DNA of 49,683 nucleotides from an uncultured bacterium. GTDB taxonomy: Bacteria > Cyanobacteriota > Vampirovibrionia > Gastranaerophilales > Gastranaerophilaceae. The DNA lies in contig CACXDL010000030.1 of the NCBI GenBank assembly GCA_902766395.1, positions 1-49,683 on the forward strand. Reading direction: 5' to 3'. Made by a program: the position numbers and the translations under genes. Numbering within the stretch: position 1 is the stretch's first letter; each line of letters starts with the position of its first letter. Positions 26,472-36,310 of the stretch are shown in pieces. The notes below the pieces were generated by a model that searched no databases, had not been told where the DNA came from, and saw nothing but the letters and a program-made list of their open reading frames with translations.

Positions 26472-27599
26472 ATGGGAGAACTAGAAAATAAACAAGTTAT
26501 TGCACTTATGTCAGGAACCTCATGTGATAGCATTGACGCCGGTCTTTGCGAAGTCATGCCTGATATGAGTGTAAGACTTATAAAAGGAATAAACTATAAA
26601 TATCCTGAACATATAAGATCAAAAATATTTCAAATTTTCAGGAACGAAGCAAACGTAAAAGATATATGCCAAATGAATTTTGCTATAGGAGAATGTTTTG
26701 CAAATGCTGCTAATATACTAATCGAAGAATTTGGAAAACCTGATTTTATATCAAGTCATGGACAAACTGTTTATCATTACCCTTTTGATGAATACATAGA
26801 TAATATTAGCCTAAAAAGTACGCTCCAAATAGGAGAAAGTTCTATAATTGCACAAAAAACCGGGTGCATGGTTATATCAAACTTCAGAGAGGCAGATATT
26901 GCCCAAGGTGGACAAGGTGCACCACTAGTATGCTTTGCAGATGAAAAATGGTTTAAAAACAAGGGTAAAAACTATGCGATACAAAATATTGGGGGAATCT
27001 CAAATGTAACCGTCGTTTCCAAGGACTTTGATACCTTTGGATTTGATACAGGACTTGGAAACATAATGATTGATTACTGTGCAAACAAGTTCTTTTCAAT
27101 ACCATATGATAAAGACGGAGAGATTGCCGCACAGGGAATTGTTTCTGACAGCTGGTTAGAGTGTTTATTGCAAGATGAATACTATTTTACAGAACCTCCA
27201 AAATCTACAGGAAGAGAATACTTTTCTCCGAAATACATTGAAAACACCCTGAAATATGCCCCAAAAGATCCGAAAGATATAATTGCAACAGTAACTGCCT
27301 TAAGCGCAAAAACTATTGCACAAGCCTATGAAAGATTTATTTATCCGAGTGTCGGAATACATGAAGCAGTAATTTGTGGAGGGGGAGCATATAATAAAAC
27401 ATTGATGGAATTTTTAAGAACATATTTGCCATCTTATATTGATTTAAAAACATGTGAAGATTACGGTATTTCAAATAATTTTAAAGAAGTTATGGCTTTT
27501 GCCCTTTTGGGATACTGTACATACTATGACATCCCAAATAACCTTCCTTGCTGTACCGGAGCAAATAAAAGAATTGTAATGGGAAAAATTAGCTATTAG
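26472..27599 (+). CDS. anmK: Anhydro-N-acetylmuramic acid kinase
   Basis: 375 residues. The enzyme phosphorylates and opens 1,6-anhydro-MurNAc from peptidoglycan turnover, giving MurNAc-6-phosphate. Motifs are ALMSGTSCDSIDAGL at the N-terminus, SHGQTVYHYP near residue 97, IQNIGGISNVT near residue 177, GFDTGLGNIMIDY and the ATP-site CGGGAYNKTL near residue 297. The ATG at 26472 has no Shine-Dalgarno, and TATAAT directly abuts it; no better in-frame start is available before the conserved core. A hairpin terminator follows immediately. Confidence 0.93.
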   Translation: MGELENKQVIALMSGTSCDSIDAGLCEVMPDMSVRLIKGINYKYPEHIRSKIFQIFRNEANVKDICQMNFAIGECFANAANILIEEFGKPDFISSHGQTVYHYPFDEYIDNISLKSTLQIGESSIIAQKTGCMVISNFREADIAQGGQGAPLVCFADEKWFKNKGKNYAIQNIGGISNVTVVSKDFDTFGFDTGLGNIMIDYCANKFFSIPYDKDGEIAAQGIVSDSWLECLLQDEYYFTEPPKSTGREYFSPKYIENTLKYAPKDPKDIIATVTALSAKTIAQAYERFIYPSVGIHEAVICGGGAYNKTLMEFLRTYLPSYIDLKTCEDYGISNNFKEVMAFALLGYCTYYDIPNNLPCCTGANKRIVMGKISY

Positions 27600-27626
27600 A
27601 AAAGAGAAGATAATCTTCTCTTTTTT
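27600..27626. terminator. Bidirectional terminator between anmK and secA
   Basis: An 11-bp stem, AAAAGAGAAGA / TAA / TCTTCTCTTTT, with T-run on the plus side and A-run on the other. It lies between convergent genes. Confidence 0.8.
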
Positions 27627-27636
27627 ATTTTATATT

Positions 27637-30273
27637 TTATATTTCCTCTCCGTCTTGATTTACTATTTGAACTCCAAAACGGGTTCTGAATAAATGTTTG
27701 ACCGTTTCACTTTGGATATCATACATCATTTTGTTGAATAAATCATAAGACTCTTTCTTATATTCAATCAGCGGATCTTTTTGACCATAAGCACGAAGTC
27801 CTATACCATCTTGTAACATTCTTATATTGGTCAAATGATCAATCCACTTGCTGTCAACAACTTTTAACAGAACATCTTTTTCTAAATTACGAACAACATT
27901 ATCACTTGAGAATGGCTCCTGAGGTTTAAAATCAGTTTCATAATCGCTTATAACTTTATTATAAAAATTGATGATTTCTACTTCGTGTTCTTTATATGCA
28001 TTTATCACATAATCTTTAATTTTATTATACATAGGCTCAAAACGCATACCCTGAATGTCAGAAACTTCAAAATTCGATAACTGCGGAACAGTTGAATGTA
28101 ATTCTTTTATCATAGTAACCAAATCATCATAAATATATTCCTCAACTTTTTGCTCAGGAGAAATATAACTTCTCATAATTCTGTCAACTTCTCTTTCCAT
28201 CATATAGAGAATATCCTGATATAAATCCCGTCCGGATAAAACTTTCTTTCTCTGGCGATAAAATTTTTCACGCTGAATATTTACAACATCATCATAATCC
28301 AAAACTTGTTTTCTCATATCAAAGTGGAAAGTTTCAACTCTTTTTTGTGCAGATTGAATTCGCTTTGTAATTAAAGGAGAATCGATTGCCATATTTTCCG
28401 GAACATTAAGCATAGTCATAAGTTGTTTAATCTTATCGCCACCAAATATTCTCATTAAATTATCTTCCAAAGATAAGAAAAATCTTGTAGAACCGGGGTC
28501 TCCCTGACGCGCAGCACGGCCTCTTAACTGATTATCTATACGGCGGGATTCATGACGCTCTGTTCCGATTACATGCAAACCTCCTGCTTCAACAACTTTT
28601 GCATGTTCAGATTCTGTTATTTCTCTTGCCTGAGCCAATGCTTCTTCTTTTAACTTGGCATAATCCGGGTGAAATTCATTTATTCCCTTATCGTCAAGGT
28701 TAGATTTTGCAAGATATTCAGCATTACCACCAAGTAAAATATCTGTTCCGCGGCCTGCCATATTGGTTGCAATTGTAACAGCACCATAGCGGCCAGCCTG
28801 AGCAATAATATGAGCTTCTTTTTCATGGTGTTTTGCATTCAATACGTTGTGCTTGATTCCTCTTTGCCTCAAAAGAGCTGATAGATACTCTGATTTTTCT
28901 ATACTTACAGTCCCTACTAATACCGGCCTGCCCAATTTGTGCTGAGCAATTATATCATCAATTACTGATAAATATTTTTGAACTTCTGATTTATATATAA
29001 CATCTGGATAATCTATTCTTATATCAGGTTTATTCGTAGGAATGGCCGTAACCTCAAGATTATAAATCTTGCCAAATTCTGCTTCCTCAGTCATTGCAGT
29101 ACCTGTCATACCTGAAAGTTTCGGGTATAATCTGAATAAATTCTGAAAAGTGATACTTGCAAGAGTTTGCGTTTCGTCCTGTATTTCGACACCTTCTTTT
29201 GCCTCAATAGCCTGATGCAACCCGTCAGACCAGCGGCGGCCTTCCATTATACGACCAGTAAATTCATCAACAATCATTACTTCGCCGTCTTTTACAACAT
29301 AGTCCGTATCTTTAATAAATAATTCTTTTGCTTTTAAGGCCTGAAGCAGATGGTGTGCATAATTTGTCTGAATATCAAATAAATCTTTCACCCCTATAAG
29401 CTCTTGAGCTCTATCTATACCCTCTTCTGTAAGAATAACGTTTTTATTTTTTTCATCAACAGTGTAATCCACATCTTTTTTAAGCTGTGGAGCAACTAAA
29501 GCCATATTTCGGTAAGTTTCTTCCGATTGAGCCAAACGTCCGCTTATAATTAACGGTGTTCTTGCTTCATCAATTAAAATACTGTCGACTTCGTCGATTA
29601 TCGCATAATGGAATGGTCTTTGAACAAGCATATCCTCACTTGTTGCCATATTATCTCTTAAATAATCAAATCCGAATTCATTATTTGTACCATAAGTAAT
29701 ATCACATCTGTATGCATCATATTTAAGAGCAAAATCTCTTGCACCATCGCCATTTGACAATATACAACCAACACTAAGACCCAAGAAATTATAAATTTTC
29801 CCCATCCATTCGCTATCACGCTTTGCCAGATAATCGTTAACTGTGATAACATGAACTCCTCGTCCTGTTAAAGCGTTTAGATAAGCAGGCAATGTTGCAA
29901 CAAGAGTTTTACCTTCACCTGTTCTCATTTCTGCAATATGTCCGTTATGCAAGAAATATCCCCCTATTAACTGGACATCAAAATGACGCATATTTAAAAC
30001 TCTTTTACCGGCTTCACGAACAGTTGCAAATGCTTCCGGTAAAATTTTATCCAATGCTTCTTTTTCAAGTTTCAAATCTTCTTTAAAATTATCTGAGGTT
30101 GGTCTTTTTGACAAAATCTCTTTAAATTCATCAGTTTTTGCTCGCAATTGTTCATCTGTCATTGCAGCAAATTCCGGTTCAAGTTCATTAATATGATCTA
30201 TAATTCCCATTATAGATTTTATTTTCTTTTCGTTTGGATCTCCTAAAAGTTTTATTAACCACTTCATTGACAT
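27637..30273 (-). CDS. secA: Preprotein translocase ATPase SecA
   Basis: 878 residues. SecA drives proteins through SecYEG. Walker A MRTGEGKT is at 116-123, then Walker B/DEAD-type VDSILIDEARTPL, the linker SGMTGTAMTEE, NMAGRGTDI and QLRGRAARQGDPG. The C-terminus ends at a short acidic tail and lacks the cysteine zinc motif (CxCxnCH) of E. coli SecA, so SecB-type contacts there are not expected. It has a GGAGAGG ribosome-binding site and lies 93 nt downstream of the TPR-like gene on the same strand. Confidence 0.97.
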   Translation of the reverse strand: MSMKWLIKLLGDPNEKKIKSIMGIIDHINELEPEFAAMTDEQLRAKTDEFKEILSKRPTSDNFKEDLKLEKEALDKILPEAFATVREAGKRVLNMRHFDVQLIGGYFLHNGHIAEMRTGEGKTLVATLPAYLNALTGRGVHVITVNDYLAKRDSEWMGKIYNFLGLSVGCILSNGDGARDFALKYDAYRCDITYGTNNEFGFDYLRDNMATSEDMLVQRPFHYAIIDEVDSILIDEARTPLIISGRLAQSEETYRNMALVAPQLKKDVDYTVDEKNKNVILTEEGIDRAQELIGVKDLFDIQTNYAHHLLQALKAKELFIKDTDYVVKDGEVMIVDEFTGRIMEGRRWSDGLHQAIEAKEGVEIQDETQTLASITFQNLFRLYPKLSGMTGTAMTEEAEFGKIYNLEVTAIPTNKPDIRIDYPDVIYKSEVQKYLSVIDDIIAQHKLGRPVLVGTVSIEKSEYLSALLRQRGIKHNVLNAKHHEKEAHIIAQAGRYGAVTIATNMAGRGTDILLGGNAEYLAKSNLDDKGINEFHPDYAKLKEEALAQAREITESEHAKVVEAGGLHVIGTERHESRRIDNQLRGRAARQGDPGSTRFFLSLEDNLMRIFGGDKIKQLMTMLNVPENMAIDSPLITKRIQSAQKRVETFHFDMRKQVLDYDDVVNIQREKFYRQRKKVLSGRDLYQDILYMMEREVDRIMRSYISPEQKVEEYIYDDLVTMIKELHSTVPQLSNFEVSDIQGMRFEPMYNKIKDYVINAYKEHEVEIINFYNKVISDYETDFKPQEPFSSDNVVRNLEKDVLLKVVDSKWIDHLTNIRMLQDGIGLRAYGQKDPLIEYKKESYDLFNKMMYDIQSETVKHLFRTRFGVQIVNQDGEEI

Positions 30274-30366
30274 TATAATAATACCTCTCCAAGTTTATTT
30301 AATTAATTAAAGTCTAACATAAAAATGGAGATTAAAAAGGTTCTTAATGAAATATTAAGGATTTAA

Positions 30367-30963
30367 CTAACTGCGAACAATAGATAAAAGTTTACGCGCA
30401 GGATAATATTTTGGCAAAATATTCAAACAGGTATTGATTTCATTTTCACATTTTTTTATGTCGTTATCAATGTAATAGTATATATATGCTAACAAATAAT
30501 GCAATTCAGGATCATTATAAAGTTTATCCTTTGCGAGTCTTAAAAAAAACATAGCAGCAGGAATATAATTATTTGCCCAAAAAGATCTACCGATAAATTT
30601 ATAACATTCCATATTGTAAAAAGCCAAAAAATCTGCATAACGAATAATTTGTTCTATATATTTTGACTTCCCGTATAATATCAAAATACTTAAATCCATT
30701 TCAAGAAAATTTCTAACCTCAAAATATGTCGGACGCATGGAAATATCCCCTTTTATCATCTGTATAAGAAGTAAACCCCAATGAGCGCGCCTGTCATATT
30801 CTAGAGCAACATTAAAATCTTGCTCCGCTTCTTTTAAATTATCTAAAATTATATCGCAATATCCCGCTTCAACATAATAACCATTTTTTTTAAAAAATGA
30901 TTTACAACCTTTGAATCTTCCGCTAAGAAAATCATTCTTTACTTGTCTATAGGATACTGTCAT
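30367..30963 (-). CDS. TPR-like protein of unknown function
   Basis: 198 residues, all helical, with TPR-type helix pairs. One is YVEAGYCDIILDNLKEAEQDFNVAL near residue 30, another PAAMFFLRLAKDKLYNDPELHYLLAYIYYYI near residue 135. No signal peptide is visible. It lies 11 nt downstream of the larger secreted TPR protein and shares the phrase GRFKGC with its GNFTGC, so the two are probably co-transcribed and may work together. The partner is unknown. Confidence 0.65.
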   Translation of the reverse strand: MTVSYRQVKNDFLSGRFKGCKSFFKKNGYYVEAGYCDIILDNLKEAEQDFNVALEYDRRAHWGLLLIQMIKGDISMRPTYFEVRNFLEMDLSILILYGKSKYIEQIIRYADFLAFYNMECYKFIGRSFWANNYIPAAMFFLRLAKDKLYNDPELHYLLAYIYYYIDNDIKKCENEINTCLNILPKYYPARKLLSIVRS

Positions 30964-30974
30964 CTGATTTACTT

Positions 30975-32612
30975 TTAAAAACTCGTATCTACAATATCGG
31001 TCATCATTGAATTTGTTACCATTGTTTTCATTAATTCAGGAGGAATATTGTTACCATTACCCTGTTCTATTAAACTTGGCAGCAAATCGACCAAATCATT
31101 TGACTTTTTTGAAGATGAACCAAACATCATTTCAATTTGTTTCATTTCTTTTTGTGCCTGAATATATTCAGGATCATTCATAAATGATTTATCTTCAAAA
31201 TCATTTATCGCAATTTTTACTGAGGAATCAACTTCTGATTTGGTTTTATCAAAATTTCTTACATTATTAAAATTATTAAAATAAGATCCTGAACCTTCTT
31301 GTTCTTTGTTTATACTTTCTCTTAATCTCTTGAGTTGTTGTTTTTTATACTCAGCATTCAGCTCAGGAGAAAGTCCGTTACCGTATGGAGCTTTGATAAA
31401 TCTGTCGAGAGCATCATCTTGTTTGGAAAATACTTCTCTAACAGAACTTTTAGATTTATCATCTTTTTTATTTTCATCGTTTTTAGAATCTTCTGCTGAA
31501 GTCATTTTAGCTTCAACTTTGGCAAGGTTTTTCTGAATAAGAGTATCTGCATCTATCGGAGTTAAATTATAAGATGTAGCTTCTTTGGCATAAGGATAAA
31601 CATAGTCAGGAAGATTCACATTCTCATAGCATTTGTCAGGATTCCCGTCCATAACACAATTTCTTCCGTTTGTTGCATATTTTACTATAATAGGACTGTC
31701 ATGCATAGAAATAACTTTTTCATATGCTTTTATAGCATTTTCTTTATCCCCTGACTTTGCATAACTCATTGCAAGATAATAAAAACCAAAAGTATCTTTC
31801 GGATTTTTTCTCACATAAGCTTCTGCTTCCTGCATACAACCGGTGAAATTTCCCAAACGATATTTTTCTTTTATGCTTGCCATAGATGGATTTATAAATT
31901 CAGGGATTTCTTCAAAAAACGGCTGGTCAATAGTCCAGTTAGGGGCTTCTTTGGAATTCGCATAGACATTTCTTGAGGATCTGCGCAAATCTGCATTTCG
32001 TTCACCTCCGGATGATCCATAGGCTGTTCCATGATTCATACTTCTCATTATACCAGTATACTCTTTTTGAAGATTCATCATTTTTTCAAATTTCTGATTA
32101 TCTGGAATATTTTTATCATTGATCAAATCAAACATTTTATCATTAGTATCAAATATTTTCTTTACATTTGCATATTCAGTAGAATTTTCATTACCTTTGA
32201 ACATTGTATTCATGGCATCTTTTAATTCTGCATTATATCCTTGTAATTTTTTTATTTTTTGATCAGGAGACATGCTTTTATCAGAATTTATGGAATTAAT
32301 TTTATTATTTATATCCATAACTTTATCTAAAGCATCTAATTGCTTATCCATATTTTCAAGATCTTTTTCCATTTTTCCATATTCTTGTTCATTTTTAGAA
32401 AGAACTTCTTTAAGATCTATATCATTTGTATTTGATGTTATGCCTGTTTTTAAAGTCTCTGACTGCAATTTAGCAGATTCAGTATTACTCATTTGGGTAA
32501 GATCTTTACCTACAGAATCAAACCCCGGCAACGATCTTTTCTCTGCCGCATTTGTTGGAACAAAACTTAAAAAAAGAATTGCTGCAAGCGTAATACTAAA
32601 CTTTTTACTCAT
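30975..32612 (-). CDS. Exported coiled-coil and TPR protein
   Basis: 545 residues. The signal peptide ends near NAA (residue 23). Residues about 40-200 are Lys/Glu/Met/Asn-rich and predicted coiled coil (NEQEYGKMEKDLENMDKQL). A TPR unit lies near residues 245-310 (KYRLGNFTGCMQEAEAYVRKNP and GFYYLAMSYAKSGDKENAIKAYEKVI). A charged, disordered stretch and a further helical region follow. It is likely periplasmic or attached to the envelope. It is paired with the smaller TPR-like gene downstream. No family is recognised. Confidence 0.65.
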   Translation of the reverse strand: MSKKFSITLAAILFLSFVPTNAAEKRSLPGFDSVGKDLTQMSNTESAKLQSETLKTGITSNTNDIDLKEVLSKNEQEYGKMEKDLENMDKQLDALDKVMDINNKINSINSDKSMSPDQKIKKLQGYNAELKDAMNTMFKGNENSTEYANVKKIFDTNDKMFDLINDKNIPDNQKFEKMMNLQKEYTGIMRSMNHGTAYGSSGGERNADLRRSSRNVYANSKEAPNWTIDQPFFEEIPEFINPSMASIKEKYRLGNFTGCMQEAEAYVRKNPKDTFGFYYLAMSYAKSGDKENAIKAYEKVISMHDSPIIVKYATNGRNCVMDGNPDKCYENVNLPDYVYPYAKEATSYNLTPIDADTLIQKNLAKVEAKMTSAEDSKNDENKKDDKSKSSVREVFSKQDDALDRFIKAPYGNGLSPELNAEYKKQQLKRLRESINKEQEGSGSYFNNFNNVRNFDKTKSEVDSSVKIAINDFEDKSFMNDPEYIQAQKEMKQIEMMFGSSSKKSNDLVDLLPSLIEQGNGNNIPPELMKTMVTNSMMTDIVDTSF

Positions 32613-32679
32613 AATATAACCTCGTAAGCCTATACTACATCATGGGTATTATATTTTATATAAATAAATTCGTCATAAT

Positions 32680-33267
32680 CTATATGTATGATATTTTTTG
32701 TTTTTCAGGCATTGCAAATTTACATCCGCAATAATTTTGCCTGTATAAATTCAAAGATTTTGAAATTTGATTTGTTTTTAAGAACCCGTCATTTTTTCTG
32801 AAATTTGTTGAAACATAAGATAAATTGTATTTTAACGCAATTCTTTGCCCTATTTTTGTCAATTTATCATAATTTTTATGAGGGCTTATTACCATAGAAG
32901 TTGTAAATTCTTTAATATCGAGCTCTAACGCTTTTTGAGCTGCTTTTTCTAAGCGTAACTCAAAACATTTATCACATCTTTTACCCTTTTCAGGTTCATT
33001 TTCTAAACCTGATACACAAGAATAATATACATCCGTTTCGTAATCACCGATTATTAATTCACAACCAAAGTAATTACATAATTTCTTTTCAGCTTCCAGC
33101 CGCATATTATATTCTTCCTGCGGAAAAATATTTGGATTATAAAAATAAACAACTACAAGATATCCCATATCCTGCAAATACGATATGGGATAACCTGAAC
33201 ATATGCCGCAACATGCGTGCAACAAAATTTTTTTAGTTGAAGAGTTTGTTTTTAAGTTCTCCACCAT
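32680..33267 (-). CDS. queH: Epoxyqueuosine reductase QueH
   Basis: 195 residues. QueH performs the last step of queuosine synthesis in tRNA, reducing epoxyqueuosine, and replaces the unrelated QueG. The family cysteines are all present: HACCGIC (C19, C20, C23), RCDKCFELRL (C98, C101) and YRQNYCGC (C180, C182). They bind iron-sulfur or other metal centres. The start lies within the last 35 nt of the VKOR-DsbA gene, so the two are translationally coupled. Confidence 0.92.
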   Translation of the reverse strand: MVENLKTNSSTKKILLHACCGICSGYPISYLQDMGYLVVVYFYNPNIFPQEEYNMRLEAEKKLCNYFGCELIIGDYETDVYYSCVSGLENEPEKGKRCDKCFELRLEKAAQKALELDIKEFTTSMVISPHKNYDKLTKIGQRIALKYNLSYVSTNFRKNDGFLKTNQISKSLNLYRQNYCGCKFAMPEKQKISYI

Positions 33268-34456
33268 TATTTATAATCCATTCTTTTAATTCCGGATATC
33301 CTTTTATACCCATTCGAAAATCGTCTTTAATTTTTAAAGACGGTGTGCCCATCATACCTCTTGCAGAGGCGAAATCTATATCTGCCCGTATGGAATCTTC
33401 AACTTCCTTACTGTGAGCATCTTTTTGTAATTTATCCATATCAAGACCAAAACCGGAATTTTTTAATACCCGGATTGTATTTTCTTCATTAGAAGGAGTT
33501 TGTTCAAATAATAAAGATTCTACTTCCCAGAATTTTCCTTGTTTTTTGGCAGCTTCGCCATATCTTGCAAGTACACAGGAATTTATATGAAAAGGAGTTT
33601 TCAGGTACTTATTACATTCAGTATCTAATGGCAAATTATGATGTTCTACACGCAAATTTTTAAAATCTTTGGCAAGCTTGTGAACCATAATATTTGCAGT
33701 TGAACAAATAGGACATTTATAATCGGAATAAACTTCCAAAACAATTGCATTTCTATCTTTTGAACCCAAAACATTGCCTTTTACAGCATATTTATTGACT
33801 TTTGCATGAATAAATTCTCCATAATTTCTCTCAAATTTTAAGGCCGGAGAAAATTTTGCACTCTGATATGACCACCCTAAAAATCCACATGCACATATCA
33901 TAACAAGAATAAATGCTATTCTGTATGGAACAGGTTTTAATGCTTCCGCAAAATCAATACAACTTTGCTTTATGGCTCCAATAAAGTGCCCTTTTATTCC
34001 ATGTGCGGCAACCAAACCTATTAAAAGATTCAAAACATAAGTAACTGCACACATTATACATAATTTGTGAATACCTGTTAAGCTTACACACAACAGAACC
34101 ATTGAAATTATAAAAGAAATTAAACCAAGAGAAGCAATATAATGATACTTATTTTTAAAAACTTCTAAAAATTTTAAAAACGGCACCTTTTTCAAAAAAT
34201 CCACGCACATCAACATTGCAATAAATGAATACAAAAATAAACCCCAATACGCAAGCGGAACTCCAAAAAACTGAGATTCAACAGTCCTTGCAACACCGTC
34301 GCAATCGATAAAATCGTTAATATTACAAAAACTTGGTAAAGCATTTTGATTAAAATTTGCCTGATAATATATAAACGCCAAATCTATTGTTACACCTATT
34401 GCAATTAAGAGTAGCACCCATATTATAACCGGTTTTATTCTGCCATTTTCTGCCAT
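33233..34456 (-). CDS. VKOR-DsbA fusion, disulfide-forming membrane protein
   Basis: 407 residues. The N-terminal VKOR domain has several membrane helices, the loop cysteines C44 and C52 (SFCNINDFIDCDGVA) and the active-site CIMC (C133/C136). After a fifth helix near residue 180 comes a thioredoxin-like DsbA domain with CPIC (C248/C251) and TPSLKIKDD as the cis-proline block. The protein oxidises cysteines of exported proteins and passes electrons to quinones, doing the work of DsbA and DsbB in one chain. The fusion is typical of Cyanobacteria and relatives. It has an AAAGGAGAG site and overlaps queH. Confidence 0.92.
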   Translation of the reverse strand: MAENGRIKPVIIWVLLLIAIGVTIDLAFIYYQANFNQNALPSFCNINDFIDCDGVARTVESQFFGVPLAYWGLFLYSFIAMLMCVDFLKKVPFLKFLEVFKNKYHYIASLGLISFIISMVLLCVSLTGIHKLCIMCAVTYVLNLLIGLVAAHGIKGHFIGAIKQSCIDFAEALKPVPYRIAFILVMICACGFLGWSYQSAKFSPALKFERNYGEFIHAKVNKYAVKGNVLGSKDRNAIVLEVYSDYKCPICSTANIMVHKLAKDFKNLRVEHHNLPLDTECNKYLKTPFHINSCVLARYGEAAKKQGKFWEVESLLFEQTPSNEENTIRVLKNSGFGLDMDKLQKDAHSKEVEDSIRADIDFASARGMMGTPSLKIKDDFRMGIKGYPELKEWIINNGGELKNKLFN

Positions 34457-34593
34457 TATATTCTCTCCTTTTTATAACAAGAAATATTATACTACATATC
34501 TGAAAAAAAATAAATTCAAATAGATTTTTTATAATGTATTTATATTGAACTATAGACTGATTAATGATATAATAACATCGGAGTGTAGGTACT

Positions 34594-35307
34594 GTGCAAC
34601 GTAATTTTTTAGATAAATTTTTGAAAAAAATTTCAAATTTTCCTAACTGGATTAAAGAAATCATATATATTAATCTTTCGGAGCAAGTTAATACGGATAG
34701 TGATTTGGCATATATTTTCGCAACATACAGACCTACTTTGACAGACAAAGGTAAATGCGAATCTGATAACAGAACTTCCGGCTTTGACTCTAATGTATAC
34801 AATATACTTGAATACTGTGACAAAGGTACAAGTATATCAGAAATTGCACTAAATACTTTCATGTCATTAGAAGAAATTGCAAATTATTTTTTATTTGGAG
34901 TAGATGAAGGCTACATTCAACTTCCTGACAACTCTCAAATACTGAATATTGCAGGATTTCTTGCCGGAAAATACAGAACCGGAGAATATTTTGTTCAAGA
35001 TGGCATAATTTCTGAGCAACAACTTGATGATGCTGTTTTGAATTATGAACACAGAGCCAAAAAACATAATAAAAAGTTTGGTCAATCTTTAGTAGAACTC
35101 GGACTTATTTCCCAAAAACAACTTGATGTTATTTTAAATATAAAAGAAGAAGCCCAAAAAAGATTTATTCTTGATCATAATGAAGTTCCACAATTAAAAG
35201 AAGCTCAGGAATATGAAAAACAAATTGCGAATTTGAAAAGAGAAAATGAAATTTTGAGACAACAAATTCGGGATTTAAAAATTACAACAGGTATACATGA
35301 ACACTAA
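34594..35307 (+). CDS. Stand-alone MshEN-like (GspE/PilB N-terminal) protein
   Basis: 237 residues from a GTG start with GTAGGT/GGAG upstream. Residues about 70-115 are winged-helix-like. Residues about 118-180 carry two copies of the MshEN pattern: TGEYFVQDGIISEQQLDDA and FGQSLVELGLISQKQLDVI. In type II secretion and type IV pilus ATPases, such N-domains bind regulators and, in MshE, cyclic di-GMP. No ATPase domain follows. The C-terminal 40 residues are a coiled coil. It overlaps the asparaginase gene by 11 nt. The role is unknown; a sensor or adaptor is one possibility. Confidence 0.7.
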   Translation: MQRNFLDKFLKKISNFPNWIKEIIYINLSEQVNTDSDLAYIFATYRPTLTDKGKCESDNRTSGFDSNVYNILEYCDKGTSISEIALNTFMSLEEIANYFLFGVDEGYIQLPDNSQILNIAGFLAGKYRTGEYFVQDGIISEQQLDDAVLNYEHRAKKHNKKFGQSLVELGLISQKQLDVILNIKEEAQKRFILDHNEVPQLKEAQEYEKQIANLKRENEILRQQIRDLKITTGIHEH

Positions 35308-36247
35308 ACCCCAAGCACAAAAACTTGTTACATATATAAGAGATGGTCTTATTGAACAGGAACATTTCGGTTATGTTGTGCGCACAGATAAAGACAGAAT
35401 TCTTGAAAAATTAGGGGAAGACAAAGATTATCCCTTTTTTCTGCGCTCATGCGCAAAACCACTTCAGGCATCATTACTTATAGATTATGAACTTGATAAA
35501 AAATACAATATGTCAGAAGAAGAAATAGCAATATGTTGTGCTTCACATGCCGGAGAAAAAATTCACGTTGATATTGTAAAAGGTCTTTTGGATAAATTTG
35601 GAATTCCATACAACAAACTGAAGTGCGGAAAACATGAACCAATTTCAAAAACGGCTCAAAATGAATTACTACTTAATAATCAACAGGCAACCGAAATTCA
35701 CAATAATTGTTCCGGTAAACATACAATGATGCTTGGTATCTGTAAGGTTAATAATTGGGACATTGATAAGTATGATGATGTCAAGCACCCCTTGCAACAA
35801 GAAATTCAAAGGAAAATATACTCTTTATGTCATATAAATAATGAATTTCCTGTTACAAAAGATGGTTGCGGAGTACCAATACATTCAATGCCATTAGCAA
35901 ATATGGTCAGAGGGTATCTCAATTTATTTTGCAACCCTAAATATGAAAGAATTAAAAATGCCTTTTTAAATTATCCATATATTATCGGTGGTGAAAACAG
36001 AACAGATACAAAAATAATCTCCCAAGGGCAAAATTTAGTTGCAAAAGTCGGAGCAGGAGGTCTTTGTATTGTTATAAATACAGAAATTGAGGAAGGCTTT
36101 GTTGTAAAAATTTGCGATTCAAATATGGAAGCAAGAGAAATTGCCGTAATCGATATGATTAAAAATCTTCATTGGGGAGAAATCGAGACTTCACATGATA
36201 TAAAAACATTACATGGCGATGTTGTTGGTTATATAAAAACATTTTAA
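35297..36247 (+). CDS. L-asparaginase II family protein
   Basis: 316 residues of the Asparaginase_II family (PF06089), which resembles the Rhizobium enzyme and is unlike E. coli AnsA/AnsB. Landmarks are FLRSCAKPLQASLL near residue 52, CCASHAGE (the serine-lysine-type active site region), NNCSGKHTMMLG and KDGCGVPIHSMPLANM. It would hydrolyse asparagine to aspartate and ammonia in the cytoplasm; there is no signal peptide. The start overlaps the preceding gene by 11 nt and has CAGGT upstream. It is followed by a strong terminator. Confidence 0.88.
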   Translation: MNTKPQAQKLVTYIRDGLIEQEHFGYVVRTDKDRILEKLGEDKDYPFFLRSCAKPLQASLLIDYELDKKYNMSEEEIAICCASHAGEKIHVDIVKGLLDKFGIPYNKLKCGKHEPISKTAQNELLLNNQQATEIHNNCSGKHTMMLGICKVNNWDIDKYDDVKHPLQQEIQRKIYSLCHINNEFPVTKDGCGVPIHSMPLANMVRGYLNLFCNPKYERIKNAFLNYPYIIGGENRTDTKIISQGQNLVAKVGAGGLCIVINTEIEEGFVVKICDSNMEAREIAVIDMIKNLHWGEIETSHDIKTLHGDVVGYIKTF

Positions 36248-36253
36248 TTAAAA

Positions 36254-36279
36254 AAAAGGTCAGCTATAGCTGACCTTTT
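36254..36279. terminator. Bidirectional terminator after the asparaginase gene
   Basis: A perfect palindrome, AAAAGGTCAGCTATAGCTGACCTTTT, between the plus-strand asparaginase and the minus-strand 36311 gene. Confidence 0.85.
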
Positions 36280-36310
36280 GATTTTATGTGAGTAATTAAG
36301 TTTTGTTGAT

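Noticed and set aside
26464-26474. TATAAT directly before the anmK start as its promoter, or a leaderless mRNA
   Set aside because: Transcription would begin inside the coding region, after the only suitable start codon. Probably chance in an AT-rich region.
29658-30086. ORFs in other frames inside secA
   Set aside because: Shadows of secA, which is conserved throughout.
34350-34862. Minus-strand ORF of 170 codons overlapping VKOR-DsbA and the MshEN-like gene
   Set aside because: It covers two genes on different strands, has no known domain and reads through the intergenic promoter region.
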